Below are positions 25,943 to 34,297 of a stretch of DNA of 64,000 bases, piece after piece. The notes under the pieces were generated by a model. That model saw nothing but the letters and a program-made list of their open reading frames with translations, was not told where the DNA came from and ran no database searches. A program made the translations under genes and the position numbers. Origin of the DNA: Streptomyces collinus (GTDB taxonomy: Bacteria; Actinomycetota; Actinomycetes; Streptomycetales; Streptomycetaceae); assembly GCF_031348265.1 (NCBI RefSeq), contig NZ_CP133771.1, forward strand, positions 3,410,001 to 3,474,000. Reading direction: 5' to 3'. Position 1 is the stretch's first letter. Each line of letters starts with the position of its first letter.

Positions 25943-28900
25943 ATGCAGATCCGGCTGACCGTCGTAGATCCGCTGGGCCCGTCGGCGCCGGCGCCTGGCC
26001 GCGCCCCGCGCAGCGACGTCCTGGTCACCGCCCCCGCCGGTACGGCGCTCGCCGCGGTGGCGTCGGCGCTCGTCCAGCTGGTCTCCGGCGGTGACGGCTC
26101 GGGCACGCCCGTGCTGTACGCCGGGGAGCAGCGGCTGGACGCGCAGCGCTGCACGCTGGGCGAGCCCCCGCTGACCGACGGTGCCGTGCTGTCCGTCGGC
26201 GCGCCCGGCGAGCCGGAGCCGCACCCCGAGCTGGACGGCGCCCCGGCCCAGCTCCAGGTCGTGGCCGGCCCCGACGCCGGCGGCGTCCATCTGCTGCACG
26301 GCGGCGAGATCCGCATCGGCCGCTCCGCCGACGCCGACGTGCCCCTCGACGACCCGGACGTCTCCCGGCTGCACTGCGCGGTGACGGTGAGCGCGGACGG
26401 GCGCGTCGCGGTCGCCGACCTGGACTCCACGAACGGCACGACGGTGAACGGCGCGCGGGTCGGCGCCCGGGTGGTCCCGTTCGCGCCGGGTGCGCTGCTG
26501 CGGATAGGCGAGTCGGCCCTGCGGCTGGCCCCGGCCGGGGGGCCGGGGGGCCGGGTGGAGACGACGCCGGACGGCGAGGGGCACGTGCGCGTGGCCGGCC
26601 CCGCCGGGGACGGGGTGGTGTCCCTCTCCTCCCCGCCCGTGGCGGACCCGGGACCGGCCGGCCCCTCGGGTCCCGCCCATCACACCTACGGCTCGGCCGC
26701 CTGGGGCACGCCGGGTGCCTCCGGGCGCGGCGCGGCTGATCCGGCCGTGGTACCGGGGCAGGGCGGGGCGCCGCGGATCGAGAGCGGGAGTGCGGGGGCG
26801 GCGTCGGACGCGCCGCGGCAGTGGGAGCAGGGCAGCAGTGCCCGACCTGGGGGCAGCGGCGCCCGTCTTGCCGGCAGCGGGAGTGAAACCCTGTCGGGTG
26901 ACCGCCGGAGCGAGGTGCCGTCCCCGGGCAGCCGGGGCGACGCGCCCTCCGGAGTCCGCCGTAGTGACGTGTCCCCACCGGCCGCGGGGGGCGCTGCTCG
27001 CGCGGAGGACCGCCGGAGTGACGTGCCACCCACGGGCAGCCGGGGCGAAGCCCCCTTCGAGAGCCGCCGGGGTGAGGTGCCCGCCCCGGGCCACCGAGGC
27101 GAAGCCCCCTCGGGTGACCGCCGGAGCGAGGTGCAGCCCTCGGGCAGCCGGGGCGACGCGCCCTCCGGGAGCCGCTGGAGTGACGTGCCGCCCCCGGGCG
27201 GCCAGGGCGAAGCACCCTTCGGCAGCCGTCGGAACGACATGCCCTCCCCGGGCAACCGGGCCGAAACGCCCTCCGCGAGCCGCCGAAACGACGTACCCGC
27301 CCCAGGCAACCGAGGCGAAGCCCTCTCCGGCAGCCACCGAAACGACGCGCCCACCGTGGGCAACCGGGGCGAAACCCCCTCACGCGACCGCCGGAGCGAG
27401 GTGCCGCCCTCGGACAACCGAGGTGCAGCCCCCTCCGCGAGCCGCCGAAACGACGTACCCACGCCGGGCCACCGAGGCGAGGCCCCCTCCGGCAGCCGTC
27501 GGAACGACATGCCCTCCCCGGGCAACCGGGGCGAGGCCCCTTCCGGCAGCCACCGGAGTGAGGTGCCGCACCCGGGCCCGGGGGGCGCGGCCCACGCGGG
27601 GGACGGCTGGAGTGAGGTGCCGCCCGGGGGCACTGGGGGTGAGGCCCGTCGGCTGACGGGCGGCGGGGGATCGCGGCCCGGGTCCGCCGGGGCCGCGCAG
27701 TCCTCCTCCGGGACGCACGGAACGCGTACCCGGCAGCACGACGCCGCTCACGGTTCGGCGCCCGCGGCGCCTCCGGGAGCCCCGGCCGACGCCGTACGGC
27801 AGCGCGATGCGGGCCGGGCCGCGAGCGGCGCCGGGGACACGCACGCGGGTCGTTCCGGGATCGCGGCATACGACACCGGTCACGCGGACGGAGTCGGTCC
27901 GCACCCCTGGGCCCAGGACGGGCCGGCTGCTCCCCCCGGTACGGACGACCCGGCCCTCGCGGACCAGCGTGCCGGGCGCGGACGCAAAGGCACTCCCCTG
28001 CGCGGCACCGACGTGCCCCTGGGGAACCGCAGGCGTGGCGGGCTCGGGGCATGGGCCCGACGGCTGGCCGGAGGGCGTGGCGAGCAGGCGGCGGAGGTGC
28101 CCGAGGCGTATGAGGACGCCCCGGCCGCTGCGGTGCCGGAGCGGCACCCGGTCGTCGTGCCGGCCGCGCCGGAGACCTGGCCGGACGCGGCCACACTGCT
28201 GCTCACGGCCCTGGGGCCCGGGCCGCGGCTCTGGGAGCGCGGTCCAGGCCACCCGGAGGCGCTCGCCGTGCGCCTCGGTACGGCCGACCGGGCGGCGCCG
28301 GACGGCTCGGGCCTGCTGCCCGCCGTCCCCGTGACCGCCGGGCTGCGCGAGGTCGGCGCACTGGGCCTGGCCGGACCGCGGGCGCGGCTGGCCGGGCTGG
28401 CGCGGGCCGTGCTGGCTCAGCTCACCGCGCTGCACTCCCCGGACACACTGGAGATCGTCCTGATCGCCGCGGACCGCTCCCGCCCTCTTGAGGAGCGCAC
28501 CGCCGAGTGGTCCTGGCTGGGCTGGCTGCCGCACGTGCGCCCGGGGCACGGGCAGGACTGCCGGCTGCTGCTGGCCCTCGACCGCGAGCAGGCCGCGGCC
28601 CGCACCGACGAACTCACCCGCCGCCTGGAGGACCAGCTGGCGGACGCGGCCGCGGGGAGCGGCGCACAGCCCGCCGGCACCGCCTCGTCCCCCGCCGCGA
28701 CCGTCCCGGCCCCCCGCCGCCCCTCCTGGGCGCGGGACGACGCCTCCGGTCCCGACGCGGCAGCCGGTTTCCCCGGCCCCTACACGGTCGTGGTCGTCGA
28801 CGGCGACCCGGGCGGCGCCGACCTGCGCGAAGCGGTCGCGCGGCTGGCGCTGGAGGGCCCCCGGGCCGGGATCCACGTCGTCTGCCTGGCCGAGACGGCC

Positions 28901-30367
28901 GCCGCCTCCCCGGCCTCGCCGGTGACGGAGACGTACGAGGCGGCCTGTTCGGTGGCGCCGACGTTCCGGCAGTGCGGCGCGGTCGCGCTGCTCAGCGGGG
29001 ACGTGGCGACGGCCCTGCGGCTGATGCGGGTGGCCCGGGCCGGCGGTGACGGCGCGCCGGCCGGGCCGGTCGGGCACGGCACCATCGCCACCGTCGACGC
29101 CGTCTCCCCGGCCTGGGCCGAGCGGTTCGCGCGGGCTCTGGCGCCGCTGCGGACGGACGGCCCGGCGGGCGAGAGCCAGCCGCGCGTCTCCGCACCACTG
29201 CCGCAGGCGGCCCGCCTGCTGGACGAGCTGGGCCTGGCCCGGGCCACCCCGGCGTCGCTGATGGCGCGCTGGGCGGACGCGGCCGACGACGCCGACGCGC
29301 TGGGCGGACGTGTGCGCGCGGTGCTGGGCGCCGGTCCGCGCGGGCCGGTCTGCGCGGACCTCGCGGTCCAGGGCCCGCATCTGCTGATCGAGGGCCCGCC
29401 GGGCAGCGGCCGTACGGAGCTGCTGCGTGCGGTCGTCGCGTCGCTGGCCGCCGCCGAGCGGCCGGACCGCCTCGGCATCGTGCTGGTCGACGGCCGGGGC
29501 GGCCCGGGCGCCGGCGGCGGGCACGGCGAGGGGCTGCGGGTGTGTACGGACGTACCGCATGTCACCACGCTGCTCATGGCCCACGACCCGGTCCGGATGC
29601 GGGAGTTCGCGCAGTCCCTGAGCGCCGAGCTGAAGCGGCGTGCCGAGCTGCTCGGGCGGTCCGACTTCGCCGAGTGGCACACCGGGCGCGAGCTGTCGGG
29701 CCGTATGGTCACCCAGCGCACGGCGACGGCGCGGGGCGGTGAGCGCGCCGAGACCGCGCCCCAGGGAGGGGCCGGGGATCTCGACTCCCCGTCCAGTTCG
29801 ACCATGCGGCTGCGGCCCGGAGCGGCCCGGCGGCAGACGGAGGCGGCCGCGCCCCCGCTCCCCCGGCTCGTCGTGGTCGTCGACGACCTGGACGCGCTGG
29901 TCTCCCCGGCGCTCGGCTCGACCGGCCGGCCCGCGGCCGGGTCGGTGATGCGCGCGCTGGAGGCCGTGGCCAAGGAGGGCGAGCGGCTCGGCGTCCACCT
30001 GGTGGCGGCCACCGGCCCGTGCCCCCGCACGGCGGAGACGGAACCGGCGCGCCGGGCCACCCTGCGCGTCGCGCTCGACGCGCCGGCCTCCGGCCCGGAC
30101 GAGCCCGCTCCCGGCCGGGGGCGGCTGACCGGCCCGGACGGGCGGGTCACCCCGTTCCAGGGCGGTCGGGTCACCGGCCGGATCCCCCGGACGGCGACGC
30201 TGCGCCCCACGGTCGTACCCCTGGAATGGCACCGCATGGGTGACCCTCCGGCCCGGCGTCCGGTGCGGGAACTCGGAAACGGCCCGACCGACCTGGCACT
30301 GTTGGCCAGCGCGCTGGAAAGGGCGGCGCGGGAGGTCGCGGCGGCGAAGGTGCCGTCGCTGCTGTAG
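25943..30367 (+). CDS. FHA domain, 18-residue repeats and FtsK/EccC-like ATPase
   Basis: The 1474-residue protein has three parts. The N-terminus has a ubiquitin-like stretch (1-90) and an FHA domain (about 104-198; GR 126-127, SRLH 141-144, NGTTVNG 164-170), which reads phosphothreonine. Residues 317-568 are fourteen 18-residue tandem repeats rich in Arg, Pro and Gly. The C-terminal half (about 700-1474) resembles the FtsK/SpoIIIE/EccC motor family, with Walker A GPPGSGRT near 1150-1158 and Walker B VVVVDDLD. The Walker A lysine is Arg (R1157), so ATP hydrolysis may be weak or lost. The gene is divergent from the kinases pkaA/pkaB. A role as a kinase-regulated scaffold or motor at the envelope is inference. 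Confidence 0.85.
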   Translation: MQIRLTVVDPLGPSAPAPGRAPRSDVLVTAPAGTALAAVASALVQLVSGGDGSGTPVLYAGEQRLDAQRCTLGEPPLTDGAVLSVGAPGEPEPHPELDGAPAQLQVVAGPDAGGVHLLHGGEIRIGRSADADVPLDDPDVSRLHCAVTVSADGRVAVADLDSTNGTTVNGARVGARVVPFAPGALLRIGESALRLAPAGGPGGRVETTPDGEGHVRVAGPAGDGVVSLSSPPVADPGPAGPSGPAHHTYGSAAWGTPGASGRGAADPAVVPGQGGAPRIESGSAGAASDAPRQWEQGSSARPGGSGARLAGSGSETLSGDRRSEVPSPGSRGDAPSGVRRSDVSPPAAGGAARAEDRRSDVPPTGSRGEAPFESRRGEVPAPGHRGEAPSGDRRSEVQPSGSRGDAPSGSRWSDVPPPGGQGEAPFGSRRNDMPSPGNRAETPSASRRNDVPAPGNRGEALSGSHRNDAPTVGNRGETPSRDRRSEVPPSDNRGAAPSASRRNDVPTPGHRGEAPSGSRRNDMPSPGNRGEAPSGSHRSEVPHPGPGGAAHAGDGWSEVPPGGTGGEARRLTGGGGSRPGSAGAAQSSSGTHGTRTRQHDAAHGSAPAAPPGAPADAVRQRDAGRAASGAGDTHAGRSGIAAYDTGHADGVGPHPWAQDGPAAPPGTDDPALADQRAGRGRKGTPLRGTDVPLGNRRRGGLGAWARRLAGGRGEQAAEVPEAYEDAPAAAVPERHPVVVPAAPETWPDAATLLLTALGPGPRLWERGPGHPEALAVRLGTADRAAPDGSGLLPAVPVTAGLREVGALGLAGPRARLAGLARAVLAQLTALHSPDTLEIVLIAADRSRPLEERTAEWSWLGWLPHVRPGHGQDCRLLLALDREQAAARTDELTRRLEDQLADAAAGSGAQPAGTASSPAATVPAPRRPSWARDDASGPDAAAGFPGPYTVVVVDGDPGGADLREAVARLALEGPRAGIHVVCLAETAAASPASPVTETYEAACSVAPTFRQCGAVALLSGDVATALRLMRVARAGGDGAPAGPVGHGTIATVDAVSPAWAERFARALAPLRTDGPAGESQPRVSAPLPQAARLLDELGLARATPASLMARWADAADDADALGGRVRAVLGAGPRGPVCADLAVQGPHLLIEGPPGSGRTELLRAVVASLAAAERPDRLGIVLVDGRGGPGAGGGHGEGLRVCTDVPHVTTLLMAHDPVRMREFAQSLSAELKRRAELLGRSDFAEWHTGRELSGRMVTQRTATARGGERAETAPQGGAGDLDSPSSSTMRLRPGAARRQTEAAAPPLPRLVVVVDDLDALVSPALGSTGRPAAGSVMRALEAVAKEGERLGVHLVAATGPCPRTAETEPARRATLRVALDAPASGPDEPAPGRGRLTGPDGRVTPFQGGRVTGRIPRTATLRPTVVPLEWHRMGDPPARRPVRELGNGPTDLALLASALERAAREVAAAKVPSLL
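26891..27646 (+). repeat. fourteen tandem 54-bp repeats inside the FHA-ATPase gene
   Basis: The stretch divides exactly into fourteen 54-bp units, each coding for 18 residues with the pattern PSGxRR(S/N)(D/E)VPxPGxRGEA. Units differ by a few residues and no indels break the register. Long minus-strand frames here are by-products of the repeat. Confidence 0.9.
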
Positions 30368-30534
30368 CCGGAGACGGCCGCCGGCCCCACTGGCGTCATG
30401 GGCCGCGGCCCTGGTCACGAGGGAGTCACGATCCCCCGCTTGACAGCCGACGCCATCTTGCCGCCCCCGCACACCCGGGCGTAGACCAGATCGCACGGGA
30501 GCGCGCTCGACGTTCAACGAAGAACGGGGCAGTC

Positions 30535-31947
30535 ATGCGCATGACGAGCAGCACCATCCGTACACGCTGGTCGCCCAAGCGGGACACGGCGACCCCCCAG
30601 CACCGCAGAGCCGCCAGGACGGCGGCCGCCGTCGCCGCGGGAGCCCTCGCGCTCTCGCTGTCCGCCTGCGGAAGCAGCGACGAAGGCAGCGGTGGAAGCA
30701 CGGGCGACACCGACGAAACCACCAACAACGTCACCCTTCCGAAGCTGGACGGGACGAGCCTCGAGGTCGCCGCCGTGTGGAGCGGTACCGAACAGGCCAA
30801 CTTCAAGAAGGTCCTTCAGGAGTTCGAGAAGCGCACGGGCGCCAAGGTCACGTTCGTGCCAGCGCAGGACCCGATCATCAACTTCATCGGATCCAAGGTG
30901 GCCGGCGGGCAGCCGCCGGACATCGCGATGCTGCCGCAGCCCGGCGCCATCAAGCAGGCCGTCGACAAGGGCTGGGCCAAGGAGCTGGGCTCCGAGGCCG
31001 CCAAGGAACTCGGCGAGAACTACTCGCAGGGCTGGCAGGACATCGGCAAGGTGGGCGGCAAGCAGTACGGCGTCTACTACAAGGCCGCCAACAAGTCCCT
31101 GATCTGGTACAACAACCAGGTCTTCGAGAACGCCGGGGCGAGTGAGCCCGAGACCTGGCCGGATCTGCTCAACACCGCGCAGACGGTCTTCGACTCCGGC
31201 GTCACCCCGTTCTCCGTCGGCGGCGCCGAGGGCTGGACGCTGACCGACTGGTTCGAGAACGTGTACCTCTCCCAGGCCGGGCCGGAGAAGTACGACCAGC
31301 TGGCCAAGCACGAGATCAAGTGGACGGACCCGTCCGTGAAGGACGCGCTGACCACGCTCGCGCAGGTCTGGGGCAAGCCGGACTGGATCGCGGGCGGGGC
31401 GAACGGGGCGTTGCAGACCGACTTCCCGGCGTCCGTCACCCAGGTGTTCACCGGCGGGGACCAGCCCAAGGCCGCCATGGTGGCCGCGGGTGACTTCGCG
31501 CAGGTCAACATCCCTTCCAGTATGAAGATCGGCACGGACGCGAAGGTGTTCCCGTTCCCGGCGGTCGGTGACAACGGACCGGTGGTCTCGGGCGGCGACG
31601 CGGCCGTGATCCTGGAGGACTCGAAGGGGTCGCAGGCCCTGGCCACCTGGCTCGCCTCCCCGGACGCGGCGTCGATCCAGGCCAAGCTGGGCGGCTACCT
31701 CTCGCCGAACAAGAACGTGCCGAACTCCGACTATCCGAACGCGGTGCAGCAGAAGATCGCCAAGGCGCTCATCGACGCCGGTGACGACTTCCGCTTCGAC
31801 ATGTCCGACCAGGCCCCGCAGGCCTTCGGCGGAACGCCCGGCAAGGGCGAGTGGAAGATCCTCCAGGACTTCCTGAAGAACCCGAAGGACATCGCGGGAA
31901 CCCAGGCGAAGCTGGAGGCCGAAGCGGCAGCGGCCTACGGGAACTGA
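30535..31947 (+). CDS. sugar ABC transporter, solute-binding lipoprotein
   Basis: The 470-residue family-1 extracellular solute-binding protein has a lipobox LSAC with the modified cysteine at C45, followed by a Ser/Gly/Asp-rich linker. The long N-terminal region before the hydrophobic core contains several arginines. The body has family features such as YKAANKSLIWYN and PETWPDLLNTA. It should sit on the outer face of the membrane and pass an oligosaccharide to the two permeases encoded next. The ATPase is missing from the operon, as usual in streptomycetes where a shared MsiK-type ATPase serves many importers. The sugar is unknown. Confidence 0.92.
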   Translation: MRMTSSTIRTRWSPKRDTATPQHRRAARTAAAVAAGALALSLSACGSSDEGSGGSTGDTDETTNNVTLPKLDGTSLEVAAVWSGTEQANFKKVLQEFEKRTGAKVTFVPAQDPIINFIGSKVAGGQPPDIAMLPQPGAIKQAVDKGWAKELGSEAAKELGENYSQGWQDIGKVGGKQYGVYYKAANKSLIWYNNQVFENAGASEPETWPDLLNTAQTVFDSGVTPFSVGGAEGWTLTDWFENVYLSQAGPEKYDQLAKHEIKWTDPSVKDALTTLAQVWGKPDWIAGGANGALQTDFPASVTQVFTGGDQPKAAMVAAGDFAQVNIPSSMKIGTDAKVFPFPAVGDNGPVVSGGDAAVILEDSKGSQALATWLASPDAASIQAKLGGYLSPNKNVPNSDYPNAVQQKIAKALIDAGDDFRFDMSDQAPQAFGGTPGKGEWKILQDFLKNPKDIAGTQAKLEAEAAAAYGN

Positions 31948-31951
31948 CGTC

Positions 31952-33298
31952 ATGTCGTCGGTTCCGGCGGCAGGGGGCACCAAGCCCCCTGCCGCTCCCA
32001 AGTCGCGCAAGAGTGTGACCGGCACCCGCAGGACCGTCGCGGCGCTGTTCCTGTTGCCCGCGCTCGTCCTGCTCGGCGCGCTCGTGGTGTACCCGATCGG
32101 GTACTCGGTCGTGCGCAGTTTCTACGACCAGTCCGGCGACGGCTTCGCCGGAATAGACAACTACAAGGCCCTCTTCACCGACGAGGGCATCCGCACCGCG
32201 CTGAAGAACAACATCATCTGGGTGGTGTTCGCGCCGACGGTCGCGACGGCGCTCGGCCTGATCTTCGCGGTGCTGACCGAACGGGTGCGCTGGGGTACGG
32301 CGTTCAAGCTGGTCGTCTTCATGCCGATGGCGATCTCGATGCTGGCGGCGGGCATCATCTTCCGCCTGGTGTACGACCAGGACCCGGACAAGGGCTTCGC
32401 GAACGCGGTGTGGGTGGGCGTGCACGACACGTTCTCCCAGGCGTCGGCGTTCCCGAAGGCCCACCCGGGCCGGGAATCGCCGCTGGAACCGGCCGGCGGG
32501 GGCGCGTTCATCACCACGTCGCCGGTCCGCACGGGCGAGGCGGTCTCGCTGCCCCTGGTGGGTGTGGCACCGGACCTGATGCCCGACGGGGCCAAGGCCG
32601 CGGTGGCGCCGAAGCCCGAGCCGGACAAGGTCACGGGCACGACCTGGCAGGACTTCACGCGTGGCAAGGGCGTCGGCACGCTCAACAGCGTCGACGCGGC
32701 CGAACTGGGCTATGCCGGGATGAAGGTCGAGGCCGTGAAGGACGGGAAGGTGGTGGCGTCGGCGACGGCCGCCGACGACGGCACCTTCACGCTTCCGGCC
32801 GCGGCCGACGGGGCCCAACTCCGGCTCCCGGCGTCCAACTTCAAGGAGCCCTACAACGGCCTGGACTGGCTCGGGCCGTCCCTGGTCACCCCGGCCATCA
32901 TCGGCTCGTACATCTGGATGTGGGCGGGTTTCGCGATGGTGCTGATCGCGGCCGGGCTCGCGAGCGTGCCCCGGGAGCTGCTGGAGGCCGCCCGGGTCGA
33001 CGGCGCGACCGAGTGGCAGGTGTTCAGACGGGTCACGGTGCCGCTGCTGGCGCCGGTCCTGGCGGTCGTCGCCGTCACCCTGATGATCAACGTGCTGAAG
33101 ATCTTCGACCTGGTCTTCATCATCGCCCCCGGCTCCTCCCAGGACGACGCGAACGTCCTGGCGCTGGAGCTGTACCGCAAGGGCTTCTCCGAGGACCAGC
33201 CGGGCATCGCCAGCGCCATCTCGGTGTTCCTGCTGCTGCTCGTGATCCCGGTGATGTGGTTCAACGTACGCAGGCTGCGGCGGGAGGTGCGGCGATGA
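31952..33298 (+). CDS. sugar ABC permease with large inserted domain
   Basis: This MalF-type permease is 448 residues, about 150 more than typical. The helices and the EAA loop (RELLEAARVDGATEWQVF) are intact, but between the third and fourth hydrophobic helices (about residues 145-300) lies an extra soluble region. It has a beta-rich motif (KVEAVKDGKVVASATAADDGTFTLP) that resembles a carboxypeptidase-regulatory-like beta sandwich. By topology the insert should face outside, near the solute-binding protein. The gene starts 4 bp after the binding-protein gene and overlaps the next permease by ATGA. The insert's role, perhaps docking or sugar binding as for the P2 loop of MalF, is inference. 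Confidence 0.9.
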   Translation: MSSVPAAGGTKPPAAPKSRKSVTGTRRTVAALFLLPALVLLGALVVYPIGYSVVRSFYDQSGDGFAGIDNYKALFTDEGIRTALKNNIIWVVFAPTVATALGLIFAVLTERVRWGTAFKLVVFMPMAISMLAAGIIFRLVYDQDPDKGFANAVWVGVHDTFSQASAFPKAHPGRESPLEPAGGGAFITTSPVRTGEAVSLPLVGVAPDLMPDGAKAAVAPKPEPDKVTGTTWQDFTRGKGVGTLNSVDAAELGYAGMKVEAVKDGKVVASATAADDGTFTLPAAADGAQLRLPASNFKEPYNGLDWLGPSLVTPAIIGSYIWMWAGFAMVLIAAGLASVPRELLEAARVDGATEWQVFRRVTVPLLAPVLAVVAVTLMINVLKIFDLVFIIAPGSSQDDANVLALELYRKGFSEDQPGIASAISVFLLLLVIPVMWFNVRRLRREVRR

Positions 33299-34155
33299 AG
33301 GCCAAGCAGTCGCTGGGATCGCGGCTCGCCGAGGCGGTCGGCGGCGGGGTGCTGCGGGTGTTCCTCATCGTCGTCGGACTGTTCTGGCTGGTGCCGACGA
33401 TCGGGCTGCTGCTGTCCAGCCTCCGTGCGCCGGAGGACATCTCGGCCAGCGGCTGGTGGAAGGTGTTCACCGAGCCCTCGCAGATCACCTTCGACAGCTA
33501 CGCGAAGCTGCTGGAGAACGAGGACATCACCAGTTCCCTGCTGAACACGGTCTGGATCACCGTGCCGGCGACCCTGCTGGTCGTGATCATCGGCTCACTG
33601 GCCGGCTACGCCTTCGCCTGGATGGAGTTCCCGGGCCGGGACTGGTGGTTCCTGGGCGTGGTCGGTCTGCTGGTCGTGCCCGTGCAGGTGGCGCTGATCC
33701 CGATCGCCGAACTCTTCGGCAGCATCGGCATCTTCGGCTCGGTGCTCGGCGTGGTGCTCTTCCACGTCGGTTTCGGTCTGCCGTTCGCGGTGTTCCTGCT
33801 GCGGAACTTCTTCGCGGAGATCCCGAGGGAGCTGCTGGAGGCGGCACGGCTCGACGGGGCAGGCGAACTGCGCCTGTTCTTCCGTGTCGTCATGCCTCTC
33901 GGCGGTCCGGCGATCGCCGCGCTCGGCATCTTCCAGTTCCTGTGGGTGTGGAACGACATGCTGGTCGCGCTGATCTTCTCGGACTCCGGGAGCCAGCCGA
34001 TCACGGTCGCGCTCCAGACGCAGGTACGGCAGTTCGGCAACAACATCGACGTGCTGGCACCCGGCGCGTTCATCTCGATGGTGGTCCCGCTGGCCGTCTT
34101 CTTCGCGTTCCAGCGGCAGTTCGTGTCCGGCGTCATGGCGGGCGCGGTCAAGTAG
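33295..34155 (+). CDS. sugar ABC permease (MalG type)
   Basis: The 286-residue permease has six hydrophobic helices and the EAA motif (RELLEAARLDGAGELRLFFRVVMPLGGP). Length and C-terminus are normal for MalG-type subunits of the CUT1 family. It pairs with the upstream MalF-type permease, with which it is translationally coupled (ATGA at 33295-33298). It completes the membrane part of the importer. A terminator follows after 19 bp. Confidence 0.93.
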   Translation: MKAKQSLGSRLAEAVGGGVLRVFLIVVGLFWLVPTIGLLLSSLRAPEDISASGWWKVFTEPSQITFDSYAKLLENEDITSSLLNTVWITVPATLLVVIIGSLAGYAFAWMEFPGRDWWFLGVVGLLVVPVQVALIPIAELFGSIGIFGSVLGVVLFHVGFGLPFAVFLLRNFFAEIPRELLEAARLDGAGELRLFFRVVMPLGGPAIAALGIFQFLWVWNDMLVALIFSDSGSQPITVALQTQVRQFGNNIDVLAPGAFISMVVPLAVFFAFQRQFVSGVMAGAVK

Positions 34156-34174
34156 CCTTCAGAACAGCGCAGTT

Positions 34175-34206
34175 GAAGGGGCGGGCCGAGGGCGGTCCGC
34201 CCCTTC
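34175..34206 (+). terminator. terminator after the sugar importer operon
   Basis: GAAGGGGCGGGCC (34175-34187) pairs with GGTCCGCCCCTTC (34194-34206) with one G-U type pair and a six-base loop. Confidence 0.85.
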
Positions 34207-34297
34207 CGCGTTCCCCCGGATGCCGTAGCCACCGTAACCAAGTCGGCCCATCGGCCGTTCCCGGGCCGAACGCCCGCGCCGACCGATGGATGGCCTC

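Noticed and set aside
26686..27633. 315-residue repetitive open frame on the minus strand
   Set aside because: It is the antisense shadow of the 54-bp repeat array in the FHA-ATPase gene.
30440..30445. TTGACA as the -35 box of the sugar importer operon
   Set aside because: No acceptable -10 element lies 16-19 bp downstream.
34286..34297. ATG at 34286 as start of paralogue 1
   Set aside because: It lacks a ribosome-binding site and adds four residues not shared by the paralogues; the TTG at 34298 is better placed.
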